Source: Alphaproteobacteria bacterium
GTDB taxonomy: Bacteria; Pseudomonadota; Alphaproteobacteria; Micropepsales; Micropepsaceae
Reading direction: 5' to 3'
Assembly: GCA_028865545.1 (NCBI GenBank)
Contig: JAGWJY010000004.1
Span: forward strand, 1 to 64,000
Length of the DNA: 64,000 bases
Below are positions 1 to 11,163 of this stretch, one piece after another (position 1 is the stretch's first letter; the number at the start of each line of letters is the position of its first letter). Under the pieces are notes generated by a model. It was not told the origin of the DNA. It searched no databases and saw only the letters and a program-made list of their open reading frames with translations. The translations under genes were made by a program, and so were the position numbers.

Positions 1-742
1 AATCGACTTCGCAGTTGGAGTAGCGCAGCTGGTCCGGCAACCCCGATCTGTAACGCGTACGCGTATCGCCCGCGCGGATTAGACTGCCCCGCAGCACGCT
101 GAAGTCCTTCGGCGCCGCAAGCAATCCCGTCCTGATTTCCGTGGCGACGACCTTTGCCGTCGCCAGCTTCTCGCCCGGAGTGAGCCCACGCGAGAACATC
201 GCATAGTGCGGGTTCTGAACGATATCCTTGCGCACCGAGTACGCGATGCCGGTTTCCTGCTGCTGTGTGCCGTCCGCCGTTTTCACGAACGGCGTCGCGA
301 CCACGCGCTCCGTTGGCGATCGGCGCCATGTGTAGGTGACCGCCCCCGTCTTGTTGTTCAACGCTCCCATGGTCAGGTAACCGGGCGTCGGCCCGAGAGT
401 GCCGAGTGTGCTTGCGGCCATATCCGATGCTGCAGCGATCGTGGTTCCGGGCGGAAGCGGAACCACGAAGAAGCACTCCCAATACTCGTGGTCTTGCGGT
501 GTCGCCAGCGAGTGATCGATCCTGCCCTGCGGGATGTTCGGGTTCGTAACCGCGTACTCGTCATAGAACTGGTCGTCGTGGGTTTTCCGCCCCCGCAGCG
601 ACGCGAAGTCTGACGGCATCGCTTCGACCGCAATCTTCAGTATATGCGCGATGCCAGTGGGTGGTGACGATGATTGCGCGAACGCCGGAACGGCGAGCAT
701 ACCCAACAGGGCAATGGCCGTGCCGCCCAACGTTTTCCTCAA
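1..742 (-). CDS. Secreted hypothetical protein, partial (C-terminus off window), TTG start
   Basis: Reverse-strand frame open from 742 to the window edge; N-terminus (M)RKTLGGTAIALLGMLAVPAFAQSSSPP looks like a signal peptide; AGGA-like SD upstream. Not in the ORF track (TTG start, runs off the edge). Confidence 0.75.
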   Translation of the reverse strand, partial: MRKTLGGTAIALLGMLAVPAFAQSSSPPTGIAHILKIAVEAMPSDFASLRGRKTHDDQFYDEYAVTNPNIPQGRIDHSLATPQDHEYWECFFVVPLPPGTTIAAASDMAASTLGTLGPTPGYLTMGALNNKTGAVTYTWRRSPTERVVATPFVKTADGTQQQETGIAYSVRKDIVQNPHYAMFSRGLTPGEKLATAKVVATEIRTGLLAAPKDFSVLRGSLIRAGDTRTRYRSGLPDQLRYSNCEVD

Positions 743-1194
743 TGTCCTGCTTCCCTGTGGTCCGAACAGCCCTACGACCATATCCCTGCCACCCCACGAC
801 CCCTTATGTGCTTAGACTGGCACAGAATTCAGCTGCGAACCAGGAGCAGAAACGGGACTCGTGTGGGGCCAGCGTTCAAAGGAACCGTTACGCTTCAAAG
901 GTACCTTGTATAGCCCCACCTTGAGCTAAGTGTTTGGCGTTTCGGGAATTGTGGTCCCATTCTCGACCGCACCAGTCTGCACTCGCAAAGCGAGAGAAGA
1001 CTGCCCGCCGCAGCTCAATGGGCGAAGGCGGACTATTTCCGCGAGCTGCGCCTGGCAAGCCACTCTTCGCTGCGAGTCGTCCGCGGAATCTTTCGTCCGT
1101 GATTGGCTTTTTGACATTTCCGCCGTGCGTCACGTCAACTTGACCATGCAAAAGCGGGCTGGGCTGTGGCCGCCATTCTTCGTAGAATGATTCC

Positions 1195-2367
1195 ATGATC
1201 CCCAATTCCATCCCGTCCCTCGATCACTGGCTTGGCGATACCGCGGACATGCTGCGCGACACGGTGCGCAGCTTCGTCGGCGACAGGATCTCGCCCATCG
1301 CCGACGAGATCGACAAGACGAACGAGTTCCCACGCTATCTGTGGCCCGAGATGGGCGCGCTCGGCCTGCACGGCATCACCGTCGAGGAAGAATATGGCGG
1401 CTCGGGGCTCGGCTATCTTGAGCATGTGATCGCCATCGAAGAGGTCAGCCGGGGTTCTGCCGCCGTCGGTCTTTCCTACGGCGCGCATTCCAACCTCTGT
1501 ATCAATCAGATCCGACGCAACGGCAGTGAAGAACAGAAGCGGCGCTATCTGCCGGGCCTGATCTCCGGCGAGCATGTGGGCGCCTTGGCCATGAGTGAGC
1601 CAGAGGCGGGCTCGGACGTGATCTCAATGAAGCTGCGCGCTGAGAAGCACGGCGACCGCTATATTCTCAATGGCACCAAGATGTGGATCACCAACTTCAA
1701 GCATGCGGACACGCTGGTGGTCTACGCCAAAACCGATCCCGGCGCCGGATCGCAGGGCATCACGGCCTTCATTGTCGAACGCGGCTTCAAGGGATTCTCG
1801 ACGACAGAGAAACTCGACAAGCTCGGCATGCGCGGCTCCGACACCGGCGAACTGGTGTTCAACGATTGCGAAGTGCCGGAGGAGAACGTGCTGGGCGGGT
1901 TGGGCCGTGGTGTCAAGGTGCTGATGAGCGGCCTCGACTACGAGCGCGTGGTGCTGGCCGCGGGACCGCTCGGTATCATGCAGGCATGCCTGGATATCGT
2001 CATTCCCTATGTCCACGACCGCAAGCAGTTCGGCGTGCCGATCGGCTCCTTCCAGCTGATGCAGGGCAAGATCGCCGACATGTATGTGGCGCTGTCGGCG
2101 GCGCGCTCCTATGTCTACACGGTGGCGCGGGCCTGCGATCAGCACAAGAACACGCGCAAGGACGCGGCCGGCGCGATCCTCTACGCGGCGGAGAAGGCGA
2201 CATGGATGGCACTGCAGGCGATCCAGTGCCTCGGCGGCAACGGTTACATTAACGATTTTCCGACGGGACGGTTGCTGCGCGACGCCAAGCTCTACGAGAT
2301 CGGCGCTGGCACCAGCGAAATCCGTCGCTGGCTGATCGGGCGGGAGTTGTTCGAGGAGACGGCCTAG
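1195..2367 (+). CDS. ivd: Isovaleryl-CoA dehydrogenase (acyl-CoA dehydrogenase family)
   Basis: 390 aa; [60 protein letters not shown]; neighbours mccB/mccA. Confidence 0.93.
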   Translation: MIPNSIPSLDHWLGDTADMLRDTVRSFVGDRISPIADEIDKTNEFPRYLWPEMGALGLHGITVEEEYGGSGLGYLEHVIAIEEVSRGSAAVGLSYGAHSNLCINQIRRNGSEEQKRRYLPGLISGEHVGALAMSEPEAGSDVISMKLRAEKHGDRYILNGTKMWITNFKHADTLVVYAKTDPGAGSQGITAFIVERGFKGFSTTEKLDKLGMRGSDTGELVFNDCEVPEENVLGGLGRGVKVLMSGLDYERVVLAAGPLGIMQACLDIVIPYVHDRKQFGVPIGSFQLMQGKIADMYVALSAARSYVYTVARACDQHKNTRKDAAGAILYAAEKATWMALQAIQCLGGNGYINDFPTGRLLRDAKLYEIGAGTSEIRRWLIGRELFEETA

Positions 2368-3149
2368 TCGCCGCTCTTCATGTCCGCCTTGATCAGGTCG
2401 CTTTCGTAGATCACGCCGATCGGCTTGCGGTTGCGCTTGTCCTTGAACACGGCGAAGCCGCGGAACAGGCCCTCTGAGGTCTTCTTCAGAGCGGCGGAAA
2501 TGGTGTCGCTGTCGAAGATTTTCTCGTCGATTGAAAGGCCGTTGATCTCGCGCAGGTCTATGCTCTTCTCCCGCGGGTTGGCGAGGACGTCGCTGATGTA
2601 TTTCACGATGAGCGTTTCGGCGCCGTTGCCGACTAGGCGCGAACGCGCATAGGCCGCCGGCATGTAGCCGACATATTCGTCGTGCTCGTTGACCAGCAGA
2701 ATGTGGACGAAGTTCTCGAAGTCCTTGAGCGCCACGAACAAGCGCTTGATCAGGACCGGATTGAACACCGCCTTGCCCGACGACTTTTTGATCGTGACGA
2801 AGATGTCCTTCTTCGTGTACGAGGCCGGATTGCGCACGACGTCGAGTTCTTCAATAACGGAATCGGGCCGCAGCACGATGCGCGCACCGCTGGTCGGGAA
2901 GTGTGCAAAGTCCTCCTTGCCGAGATCGCTGAGGCGCCTGGTAGCTGGCTCCTTCTTCTTTTCCGGCTTGGCGAGGGCTCCGAAGGTGAGCAGCGCGATG
3001 GACGATCCGAAGACAACCACGGCTGCTGCGACCATCACCGAAGCTGGCGTTAGGGAAACTCCGGCATAGGGCGCCGCCACGTAAGCTCCGCCCAAGACCA
3101 GCCCGGCGCCGGCCCCAACCAAGGCCGCAATCAACGCCCTATTCGTCAT
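2364..3149 (-). CDS. Membrane protein with CBS-like C-terminal region
   Basis: 261 aa; two N-terminal TM segments, then CBS-like pattern ([42 protein letters not shown]). Confidence 0.6.
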   Translation of the reverse strand: MTNRALIAALVGAGAGLVLGGAYVAAPYAGVSLTPASVMVAAAVVVFGSSIALLTFGALAKPEKKKEPATRRLSDLGKEDFAHFPTSGARIVLRPDSVIEELDVVRNPASYTKKDIFVTIKKSSGKAVFNPVLIKRLFVALKDFENFVHILLVNEHDEYVGYMPAAYARSRLVGNGAETLIVKYISDVLANPREKSIDLREINGLSIDEKIFDSDTISAALKKTSEGLFRGFAVFKDKRNRKPIGVIYESDLIKADMKSGD

Positions 3150-3291
3150 CTCCCGTACAACCCACCCGCCGATAGCCCTACCGTTAGATTAATGATAACC
3201 CAGGGAAGCGGTTTGGGCCACGGGCAAAGTGGCCACAGAAGGCGGTCTGCGTTAAGCAAGAGCCGGAATCTGTAAGAAAAAGAACGGCAAA

Positions 3292-4473
3292 ATGGCAGCA
3301 AGCGACATTGTGATTCTTTCCGCGGCCCGCACGCCTATTGGCGGGTTTCAGGGTGACTTGGCGACACGCACCGCGCCGGAGCTCGGCGCGGTGGCAATCA
3401 CGGCGGCCGTAGCGCGCGCTAGCATCGAGCCCGAAATTATCGGCGAGGCCGTCATGGGATGTGTGCTGCCCGCCGGCGTGGGACAGGCGCCGGCGCGTCA
3501 GGCAGCGCGCTTTGCCGGATTGCCGGATCGCGTTTCGGCGACGACGGTCAACAAGGTCTGCGGCTCAGGCATGAAGGCGATCATGATCGCCGCCGATCAA
3601 CTGGCGCTGGGACGTACCGAGTTCGCCGTCGCGGGCGGCATGGAGAGCATGTCGAACGCACCCTATCTGCTGCCCAAAGCGCGTGGCGGCTATCGTCTCG
3701 GACATGGCGAGGTGAAGGACCACATGTTCCTCGATGGACTGGAAGACGCCTATGAGCACCGCCTGATGGGCACCTATGCCGAAGATGCGGCACGACACTA
3801 TCAATTCACGCGCGAGCAGCAGGACGCCTATGCGACGGAATCCCTGATGCGGGCGCGGAAGGCGCAATCGAGCGAGGCATTCGCCGACGAGATCGCCGCC
3901 GTGAAGATTGCCATACGAGGCGGGGCGGTGGAGATCACCGTCGACGAGCAGCCGCGCAAGGCCGATCCGGCGAAGATCCCGGCACTCAAGCCGGCTTTTT
4001 CCAAGGACGGCACGGTGACCGCTGCGAATTCTTCGTCGATCTCTGACGGCGCGGCGGCTCTGGTGCTGACGCGCGCCGACGTTGCAGAGAAACGCGGTTT
4101 GCGGCCGTTGGCGCGCATCGTGGCGCAGGCGAGCTTCGCGCATGAGCCGCGTTGGTTCACCACGGCCCCGGTCGGCGCCATCAAGAAGGTACTGATGCTG
4201 GCCAAGTGGAAGACGGAAGAGGTGGATCTGTTCGAGATCAATGAAGCCTTCGCCAATGTGGCGATGATCGCCATGCGCGATTTGGCGCTGCCGCACGAGA
4301 AGGTCAACGTCAACGGCGGCGCCTGCGCGCTGGGCCACCCCATCGGCGCCTCGGGCGCACGTATCATGGCGACGTTGATTTACGCGCTGCTGCGGCGCGG
4401 GCAGAAGCGCGGCGTCGCCTCGCTGTGTATCGGCGGCGGCGAAGCGACGGCGCTCGCGGTGGAGATTCTATGA
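3292..4473 (+). CDS. Acetyl-CoA C-acyltransferase (thiolase)
   Basis: 393 aa; NKVCGSGMKA, GGMESMSNAPYLL, NVNGGACALGHPIGASGARI, CIGGGEATAL. Confidence 0.95.
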   Translation: MAASDIVILSAARTPIGGFQGDLATRTAPELGAVAITAAVARASIEPEIIGEAVMGCVLPAGVGQAPARQAARFAGLPDRVSATTVNKVCGSGMKAIMIAADQLALGRTEFAVAGGMESMSNAPYLLPKARGGYRLGHGEVKDHMFLDGLEDAYEHRLMGTYAEDAARHYQFTREQQDAYATESLMRARKAQSSEAFADEIAAVKIAIRGGAVEITVDEQPRKADPAKIPALKPAFSKDGTVTAANSSSISDGAAALVLTRADVAEKRGLRPLARIVAQASFAHEPRWFTTAPVGAIKKVLMLAKWKTEEVDLFEINEAFANVAMIAMRDLALPHEKVNVNGGACALGHPIGASGARIMATLIYALLRRGQKRGVASLCIGGGEATALAVEIL

Positions 4474-4997
4474 ACCTTGCGAGCAGGCGTGACGTTCTGA
4501 TTGGCTCGGCCGCCGTGCTGTTCGCGTCTGCGGCGCGGGCCGCCGCGGCCACGAATGCCGACATCCTGTCCTGCTACATGACGATCGATCAGACGCCGAT
4601 ACGCTTCGACGACGAGTTCTCGTTTATCTCGGGGCTGGAAGCCCATCAGCCTTGCCGGGTCTATGTTCCCCTGGCGTGGGGAAATCCGCGCGGCTTTCGT
4701 CTGCAGGTCGAAGATAAAAAAGGAAAAATCACCGAGCCGGCCTTCCACCCGGCGACCGATATGCCGCCTCCGGACATGCTCGGCAAGCTGGGCAACTATC
4801 TTTTCATGGTACCCGGCGCGGTCATCGGAATGCGTACGACCGTACCGGCGAAAAGAATTTTTCCATCACGCGGAACATTTAAGCTGCATCAAATATATGT
4901 CCCCGAGCCGTCGAGAGACATTACGAGCGTCCCCTATGCACTTGTTGCGGAGAACGGACCTGTCCACATGCCGCCCAAGATCGTCACCGTCATATAA
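4470..4997 (+). CDS. Exported hypothetical protein (Tat-like signal)
   Basis: ATGA overlap with the thiolase stop; N-terminus MNLASRRDVLIGSAAVLFASAARAAA. Confidence 0.7.
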   Translation: MNLASRRDVLIGSAAVLFASAARAAAATNADILSCYMTIDQTPIRFDDEFSFISGLEAHQPCRVYVPLAWGNPRGFRLQVEDKKGKITEPAFHPATDMPPPDMLGKLGNYLFMVPGAVIGMRTTVPAKRIFPSRGTFKLHQIYVPEPSRDITSVPYALVAENGPVHMPPKIVTVI

Positions 4998-5024
4998 TTT
5001 CGCTATAGCCAACGGACGCTGATC

Positions 5025-6632
<1,608 letters not shown>

Positions 6633-6689
6633 TTTGGCCTGACAGCAGAAACACGTTAAGCACACACGGCCACCTGACCGCGTTCCGCC

Positions 6690-6842
6690 ATGACCCAGCT
6701 CGACCCCCATACCCGCATCTATTTCACGCCGCCGCCGTTTATGCGGGGCTTCGGTTGTGCCGGATGCTTTCTCGTCATCTTCGTCATCGGTGGCATCGTC
6801 GGCGTGCTGCTGTTCGGCTGGAAGACGTTGCTCGGCTACTAG
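6690..6842 (+). CDS. Small single-TM protein (50 aa)
   Basis: MTQLDPHTRIYFTPPPFMRGFGCAGCFLVIFVIGGIVGVLLFGWKTLLGY, below the ORF-track cutoff; one strong TM segment; directly downstream of mccB. Confidence 0.5.
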   Translation: MTQLDPHTRIYFTPPPFMRGFGCAGCFLVIFVIGGIVGVLLFGWKTLLGY

Positions 6843-6969
6843 TGGTTGTAGTTCACGGCGATTTGCATCCGACCATCGCGTTTCGTCGTGGTGCTGCATT
6901 AATTTCACGGCAAAAATCGTCCAGGATGCGGCCCTAAGGGTGCCGTCCGATTAACCTTAGGGGGATGTC

Positions 6970-7311
6970 ATGGATCAGCTGATACACTACGCCAACGAGG
7001 CTTTGAGCTTCTTTCGCGAGGGCTTCGCACACGTCAACGCCATACTCGGCCTCATCATCGCACTGTTTGCAGCCTTCCAGCTCTCGAGCTGGCGCAAACT
7101 GTGGGAGATCGCGCTGGCCGCAACCCTGGTTCACGTCGTCGCCCTGGTACTCATCCCGGTAATCGACCACAACGCACCGCTGCGCTTGCCGCCGCTGGTC
7201 GATCTCAGCTTCTGGCGCGATACGCTGGCGGTCTATGTCGGTTATATCATCATAATCGCCGTCTTCTTCTTCATGCGGACGAGGTTGTTCAGGGGCGGCA
7301 GCCACCATTAG
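6970..7311 (+). CDS. Small membrane protein (113 aa)
   Basis: Three predicted TM stretches; resembles the product at 7413-7742. Confidence 0.7.
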   Translation: MDQLIHYANEALSFFREGFAHVNAILGLIIALFAAFQLSSWRKLWEIALAATLVHVVALVLIPVIDHNAPLRLPPLVDLSFWRDTLAVYVGYIIIIAVFFFMRTRLFRGGSHH

Positions 7312-7412
7312 AGCGGCGCGCCTAAGTTTTAGGCAGCGTTGGCGATAGAAGTTTGTGTGCGAATATCGTACACTCCGCGACCATTTCAGAGAGTGGCGGG
7401 TGGGGGAGTAAC

Positions 7413-7742
7413 ATGGACGTCATTACGAGTTTTCACGCCTATTTCAGAGAATTCCTGCATGGCATGGATCACTACCATCTGATCCAGGCGGCAATCATCG
7501 CGCTGTTTTTCGGCATGGCGACGGCGAGCATTACCGGCTTGTTCATCGTGCCGGTGGTGGCGGCGCTGGTTTACATCGGAGCGGACACGATCATACCGCC
7601 GCTGGTGCATCACACTCCGATCGTGATGCCGGCGATGAATACAGCGCTGCTCAAAGAGGGCGTCGCGCTCTACATCATCATGCTGATTGCGATGGCCGTC
7701 GTGTTCACGATCAAGAAAGTGATCCTGAACATCCGCCGCTAG
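7413..7742 (+). CDS. Small membrane protein (109 aa), probable paralog of 6970-7311
   Basis: MDVITSFHAYFREFLHGMDHYHLIQAAIIALFFG...; GGGGGAG SD-like sequence before the ATG at 7413. Confidence 0.7.
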   Translation: MDVITSFHAYFREFLHGMDHYHLIQAAIIALFFGMATASITGLFIVPVVAALVYIGADTIIPPLVHHTPIVMPAMNTALLKEGVALYIIMLIAMAVVFTIKKVILNIRR

Positions 7743-8170
7743 GCGGCGAAACGGCCTGCGTGCACTTGATAAAAGCTTTTAAGGAAGATCGCGATCTCGG
7801 CGGCCTTGCCGGGCGTGATAAGATTGTTGATTGCGTCGCTGGTAATGGTGAAGACATCGGCGGTGCCGGCGGCCTCAGGCGTGAGGTGGTCGAAGCCCAT
7901 GCTCCAGTCGCCGAAAAGGCGCTGGTCGATGTGCTGCCGGATCATCGCGCGGCAATTGAAGTGACGGCTGTCCCGGCCGATGCGGGCGTAAGTTTCCTCT
8001 ACGGCCGCTTCCGGGCCTTCGAGTACCTGCAAAAAGCCTTGTTCTATATGGAGAAGCAATCCAGTCACGCCGTGGGCGCGGTTGTTACGCCGCGACGCGT
8101 CTAGTATGTCGTTGAGGTCGGCGCCGCCCATTACCGAGGTTGCTGCGCTGACATAGACAAGTTGGTGCAT
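7739..8170 (-). CDS. BLUF-domain blue-light photoreceptor (single domain)
   Basis: MHQLVYVSAAT, RRNNRAHGVTGLLL, GFLQVLEGPEAAVEETYARI, DWSMGF: the BLUF Tyr, Asn, Gln and Trp/Met positions are present. Confidence 0.9.
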   Translation of the reverse strand: MHQLVYVSAATSVMGGADLNDILDASRRNNRAHGVTGLLLHIEQGFLQVLEGPEAAVEETYARIGRDSRHFNCRAMIRQHIDQRLFGDWSMGFDHLTPEAAGTADVFTITSDAINNLITPGKAAEIAIFLKSFYQVHAGRFAA

Positions 8171-8320
8171 GGGAGATCCTCGCGAAGCCCAGGAGCCTCT
8201 CAAAACCGGCTTAAATCTATGTAAAAAACTACCGCTGTTTTTCTGGTTAATCCGAAGCGGCGAGACCGGAATCGGCTGCGGAGAAATCAGGGCATAACAA
8301 GGCAGTAGCTAGCGCTCGGA

Positions 8321-10207
8321 ATGTTCCAGAAGATCCTGATTGCCAACAGAGGCGAGATCGCCTGCCGGATCATGCGCACCGCGCGCGTGATGGGGATCGG
8401 CACGGTCGCGGTATATTCCGACGCGGATGCCGATAGCGCGCACGTCGCCGCGGCCGACGACGCGGTGCGGATCGGGCCGGCGCCGGCCCGCGAAAGTTAT
8501 CTGAGAGTCGACGCCATCCTGGCCGCGGCCAAGGCCACCGGTGCCGAGGCCATCCACCCCGGTTACGGTTTTCTCTCGGAGAATGCGGATTTTGCCGACG
8601 CCTGTGCGGTCGCCGGCATCGTGTTCATCGGTCCGCCCGCGGATGCCATCCGCGCCATGGGGTTGAAGGACCGCGCCAAGGCGCTGATGGAGAAGGCCGG
8701 CGTGCCGGTGGTGCCCGGCTATCACGGCGCCGACCAGACCGGGCTGAAGGGCAAGGCGGGGAAGATCGGCTATCCGGTGCTGATCAAGGCGGCAGCCGGC
8801 GGCGGCGGCAAGGGCATGCGACGGGTCGATGTTGCGGAGGATTTCGAGGCGGCGCTCGAAAGTGCCCAACGCGAGGCAAAGTCGGCCTTCGGCGACGACC
8901 GCGTGCTGATCGAGAAATATGTTTCGCAGCCGCGGCATGTGGAAGTGCAGGTGTTCGCGGACCAGCATGGTCATGTGCTGCATCTGCTGGAGCGCGACTG
9001 TTCTCTGCAGCGCCGTCACCAGAAAGTGATCGAAGAGGCGCCGGCGCCGGGGATGACCGAAGCGATGCGCGCGCAGATCGGCGCCATCGCCGTAAAGGCG
9101 GCACAGGCGGTGGGTTATGTCGGCGCAGGTACGGTGGAGTTCATCGCCGATGCCTCGAAAGGCCTGCGTCCCGACCGTATCTGGTTCATGGAAATGAACA
9201 CGCGGCTGCAGGTCGAGCATCCCGTGACCGAAGCGGTCACCGGCATCGATCTGGTCGAATGGCAGCTGCGGGTGGCTTCCGGCGAGGCGCTGTTCAAGCG
9301 ACAGAACGATATCCGCCCGAAGGGGCATGCCGTCGAGGTGCGGCTTTACGCGGAGGATCCGCCGAGCGGCTTCCTGCCGTCCACCGGCACGCTGGAGCGG
9401 CTGGTGCTGCCGGACAGCGTGCGTGTCGATGCCGGTGTGCGCGAAGGCGACGCAGTGACGGCGTTCTACGATCCGATGATCGCCAAAGTAATCGCGCATG
9501 ACGCGACACGTGCGGGCGCCATCGCCAAGCTCGCGGGCGCACTGACAAAAGTCGAAATTGCCGGCCTGCGCACCAACAATGCCTTTCTCGTCCGTACGCT
9601 GCGCCATCCCGATTTCATTTCGGGTGATATCGATACCGGTTTCATTCCGCGCCATATCGAGGAGCTGGCGCCGCAGACGCCGCCGTCCGACGACGTCCTT
9701 GCCGCCGCCGCGCGTTATGTCCTGGGCAAAACGTCGGCGGATACAGACGCCGATCCCTGGAGCAATGCGGATTCCTTCCGTCTGGCCGGCCCCGCACGAC
9801 AGGTCATGGATTTCGTCGTCGACGGCAAGCATCGCCGCGTCGCCATACCGGCGCCGTCGGCGAAATTCACAACGCAGGTGCTGAGACTTGCAAACGGTGA
9901 TCTTGCGGCGATGGACAAGGGCGAGACGTTCGTGCTCCATCTCCACGATCCGCTGCATGACGTGGACACGGAGGGCGAGGGCGCCGACCGCATCCTGGCG
10001 CCGATGCCCGGCAAGATCATCCAGGTCCATGTCCAGGCGGGGCAGGCCGTACGCCGCGGCGATCCGCTGGTTATCCTGGAAGCGATGAAGATGGAGCACA
10101 CCTTGTCGGCGCCGCGCGACACCACAGTCGAAACCGTCGACGCCGTGCTGGGCGACCAGATTACCGAAGGCGCCGTGCTGGTGCGTTTCGCGGGAGAGGC
10201 ACCTTGA
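8321..10207 (+). CDS. mccA: Methylcrotonoyl-CoA carboxylase alpha subunit (biotin carboxylase + BCCP)
   Basis: 628 aa; KILIANRGEIACRIMRTAR, AAGGGGKGMR, EMNTRLQVEHPVTE, biotinyl site EAMKMEH. Confidence 0.94.
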   Translation: MFQKILIANRGEIACRIMRTARVMGIGTVAVYSDADADSAHVAAADDAVRIGPAPARESYLRVDAILAAAKATGAEAIHPGYGFLSENADFADACAVAGIVFIGPPADAIRAMGLKDRAKALMEKAGVPVVPGYHGADQTGLKGKAGKIGYPVLIKAAAGGGGKGMRRVDVAEDFEAALESAQREAKSAFGDDRVLIEKYVSQPRHVEVQVFADQHGHVLHLLERDCSLQRRHQKVIEEAPAPGMTEAMRAQIGAIAVKAAQAVGYVGAGTVEFIADASKGLRPDRIWFMEMNTRLQVEHPVTEAVTGIDLVEWQLRVASGEALFKRQNDIRPKGHAVEVRLYAEDPPSGFLPSTGTLERLVLPDSVRVDAGVREGDAVTAFYDPMIAKVIAHDATRAGAIAKLAGALTKVEIAGLRTNNAFLVRTLRHPDFISGDIDTGFIPRHIEELAPQTPPSDDVLAAAARYVLGKTSADTDADPWSNADSFRLAGPARQVMDFVVDGKHRRVAIPAPSAKFTTQVLRLANGDLAAMDKGETFVLHLHDPLHDVDTEGEGADRILAPMPGKIIQVHVQAGQAVRRGDPLVILEAMKMEHTLSAPRDTTVETVDAVLGDQITEGAVLVRFAGEAP

Positions 10208-10632
10208 CCATCCATCTCATCAAGCTATGCGTCGGCGTTGACAGCATCGAAGAGCTTGCCGCATGGCAGAAGGGGCGCCTCAAGGAATTGAAAGCAAAGA
10301 AGCGCCCGCCCGTGCTGATGCATGTGACGCGCATGATGCCCAAGCGCATCGATGAGCTGCTCGACGGCGGATCGCTGTACTGGGTGATCAAGGGGCAGAT
10401 CGCAGTGCGTCAGCGTCTGTTGGAGATCAAGCCGGTGACCAAGAACGGCGGGCCGCATTGCGGCCTGGTCTACGATCCCAAACTGGTGGCGGTGGCACGC
10501 CGCTCGCATCGCCCGTTCCAGGGCTGGCGCTATCTGAATCCGAAGGACGCGCCGCCCGATGCGCGCGATCTCAAGGGCGTCAATCTTCCCGAGAAGCTGA
10601 AGATCGAGCTGGCGGAGCTCGGGCTGCTTTAA
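10204..10632 (+). CDS. DUF1489 family protein
   Basis: 142 aa; MTIHLIKLCVGVDSIEELAAWQ; ATGA-type overlap with mccA. Confidence 0.8.
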   Translation: MTIHLIKLCVGVDSIEELAAWQKGRLKELKAKKRPPVLMHVTRMMPKRIDELLDGGSLYWVIKGQIAVRQRLLEIKPVTKNGGPHCGLVYDPKLVAVARRSHRPFQGWRYLNPKDAPPDARDLKGVNLPEKLKIELAELGLL

Positions 10633-11159
10633 TCTCGAAGCTGCTTTTCCAAAACGATGAAATGCAGGTCGTCGCGGCGAGGTTCTCCACAGCGGATGTC
10701 GCCATAAGGAAAGGGCCGCGTTTCTCCCGTCGGCTCATAGCCCCGGCGCACGTACCAGGCGATCAGTGTGTCGCGGATATTCACGACGGTCATGCGGACG
10801 CGCCGTGCTCCACGTTTCCGGATGACGGCTTCGGCCTCGGCAAGGAGGCCACGCCCGAGTTGACGATCCTGCAGGTCGGGGCGAACGGTGAGCATGCCGA
10901 GATACCAGACGTCGGGTTCAGCCGGTTCCAACCAGACGCATCCCAGCAGGGGACCGTCCGCCGAATCGCGAAGCGTGAGCAACATCGCTTCCGGCTGCGC
11001 CTCCAGATCGGCGCGGAGTTTTGCGGCGTCGGTGCGCTGGCCGCCCAGGAAGTCGGCCTCTGTGGTCCAACCCAAACGTGAGCTTTCGCCGCGATAGGCG
11101 GCGTTGACGAACGCGGCGACAGCCGTCAGGTCGTTGTCGGTCACGGGATAAAGCGGCAT
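10629..11159 (-). CDS. GNAT family N-acetyltransferase
   Basis: WYLGMLTVRPDLQDRQLGRGLLAEAEAVIRKRGARRVRMTV...WYVRRGYEPTGETRPF. Confidence 0.85.
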   Translation of the reverse strand: MPLYPVTDNDLTAVAAFVNAAYRGESSRLGWTTEADFLGGQRTDAAKLRADLEAQPEAMLLTLRDSADGPLLGCVWLEPAEPDVWYLGMLTVRPDLQDRQLGRGLLAEAEAVIRKRGARRVRMTVVNIRDTLIAWYVRRGYEPTGETRPFPYGDIRCGEPRRDDLHFIVLEKQLRD

Positions 11160-11163
11160 TGTC

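Noticed and set aside
888-1211. 107-aa minus ORF and 86-aa plus ORF in the ivd upstream region
   Set aside because: No signal peptide, domain or SD support; overlapping frames on both strands suggest chance ORFs in intergenic DNA.
8224-8242. AAAAAC-N7-GTTTTT inverted repeat before mccA
   Set aside because: Short AT arms only; most likely chance in the AT-richer promoter region.
8309-10099. 596-aa ORF antisense to mccA
   Set aside because: Same GC-driven antisense artefact; mccA motifs are unambiguous on the other strand.
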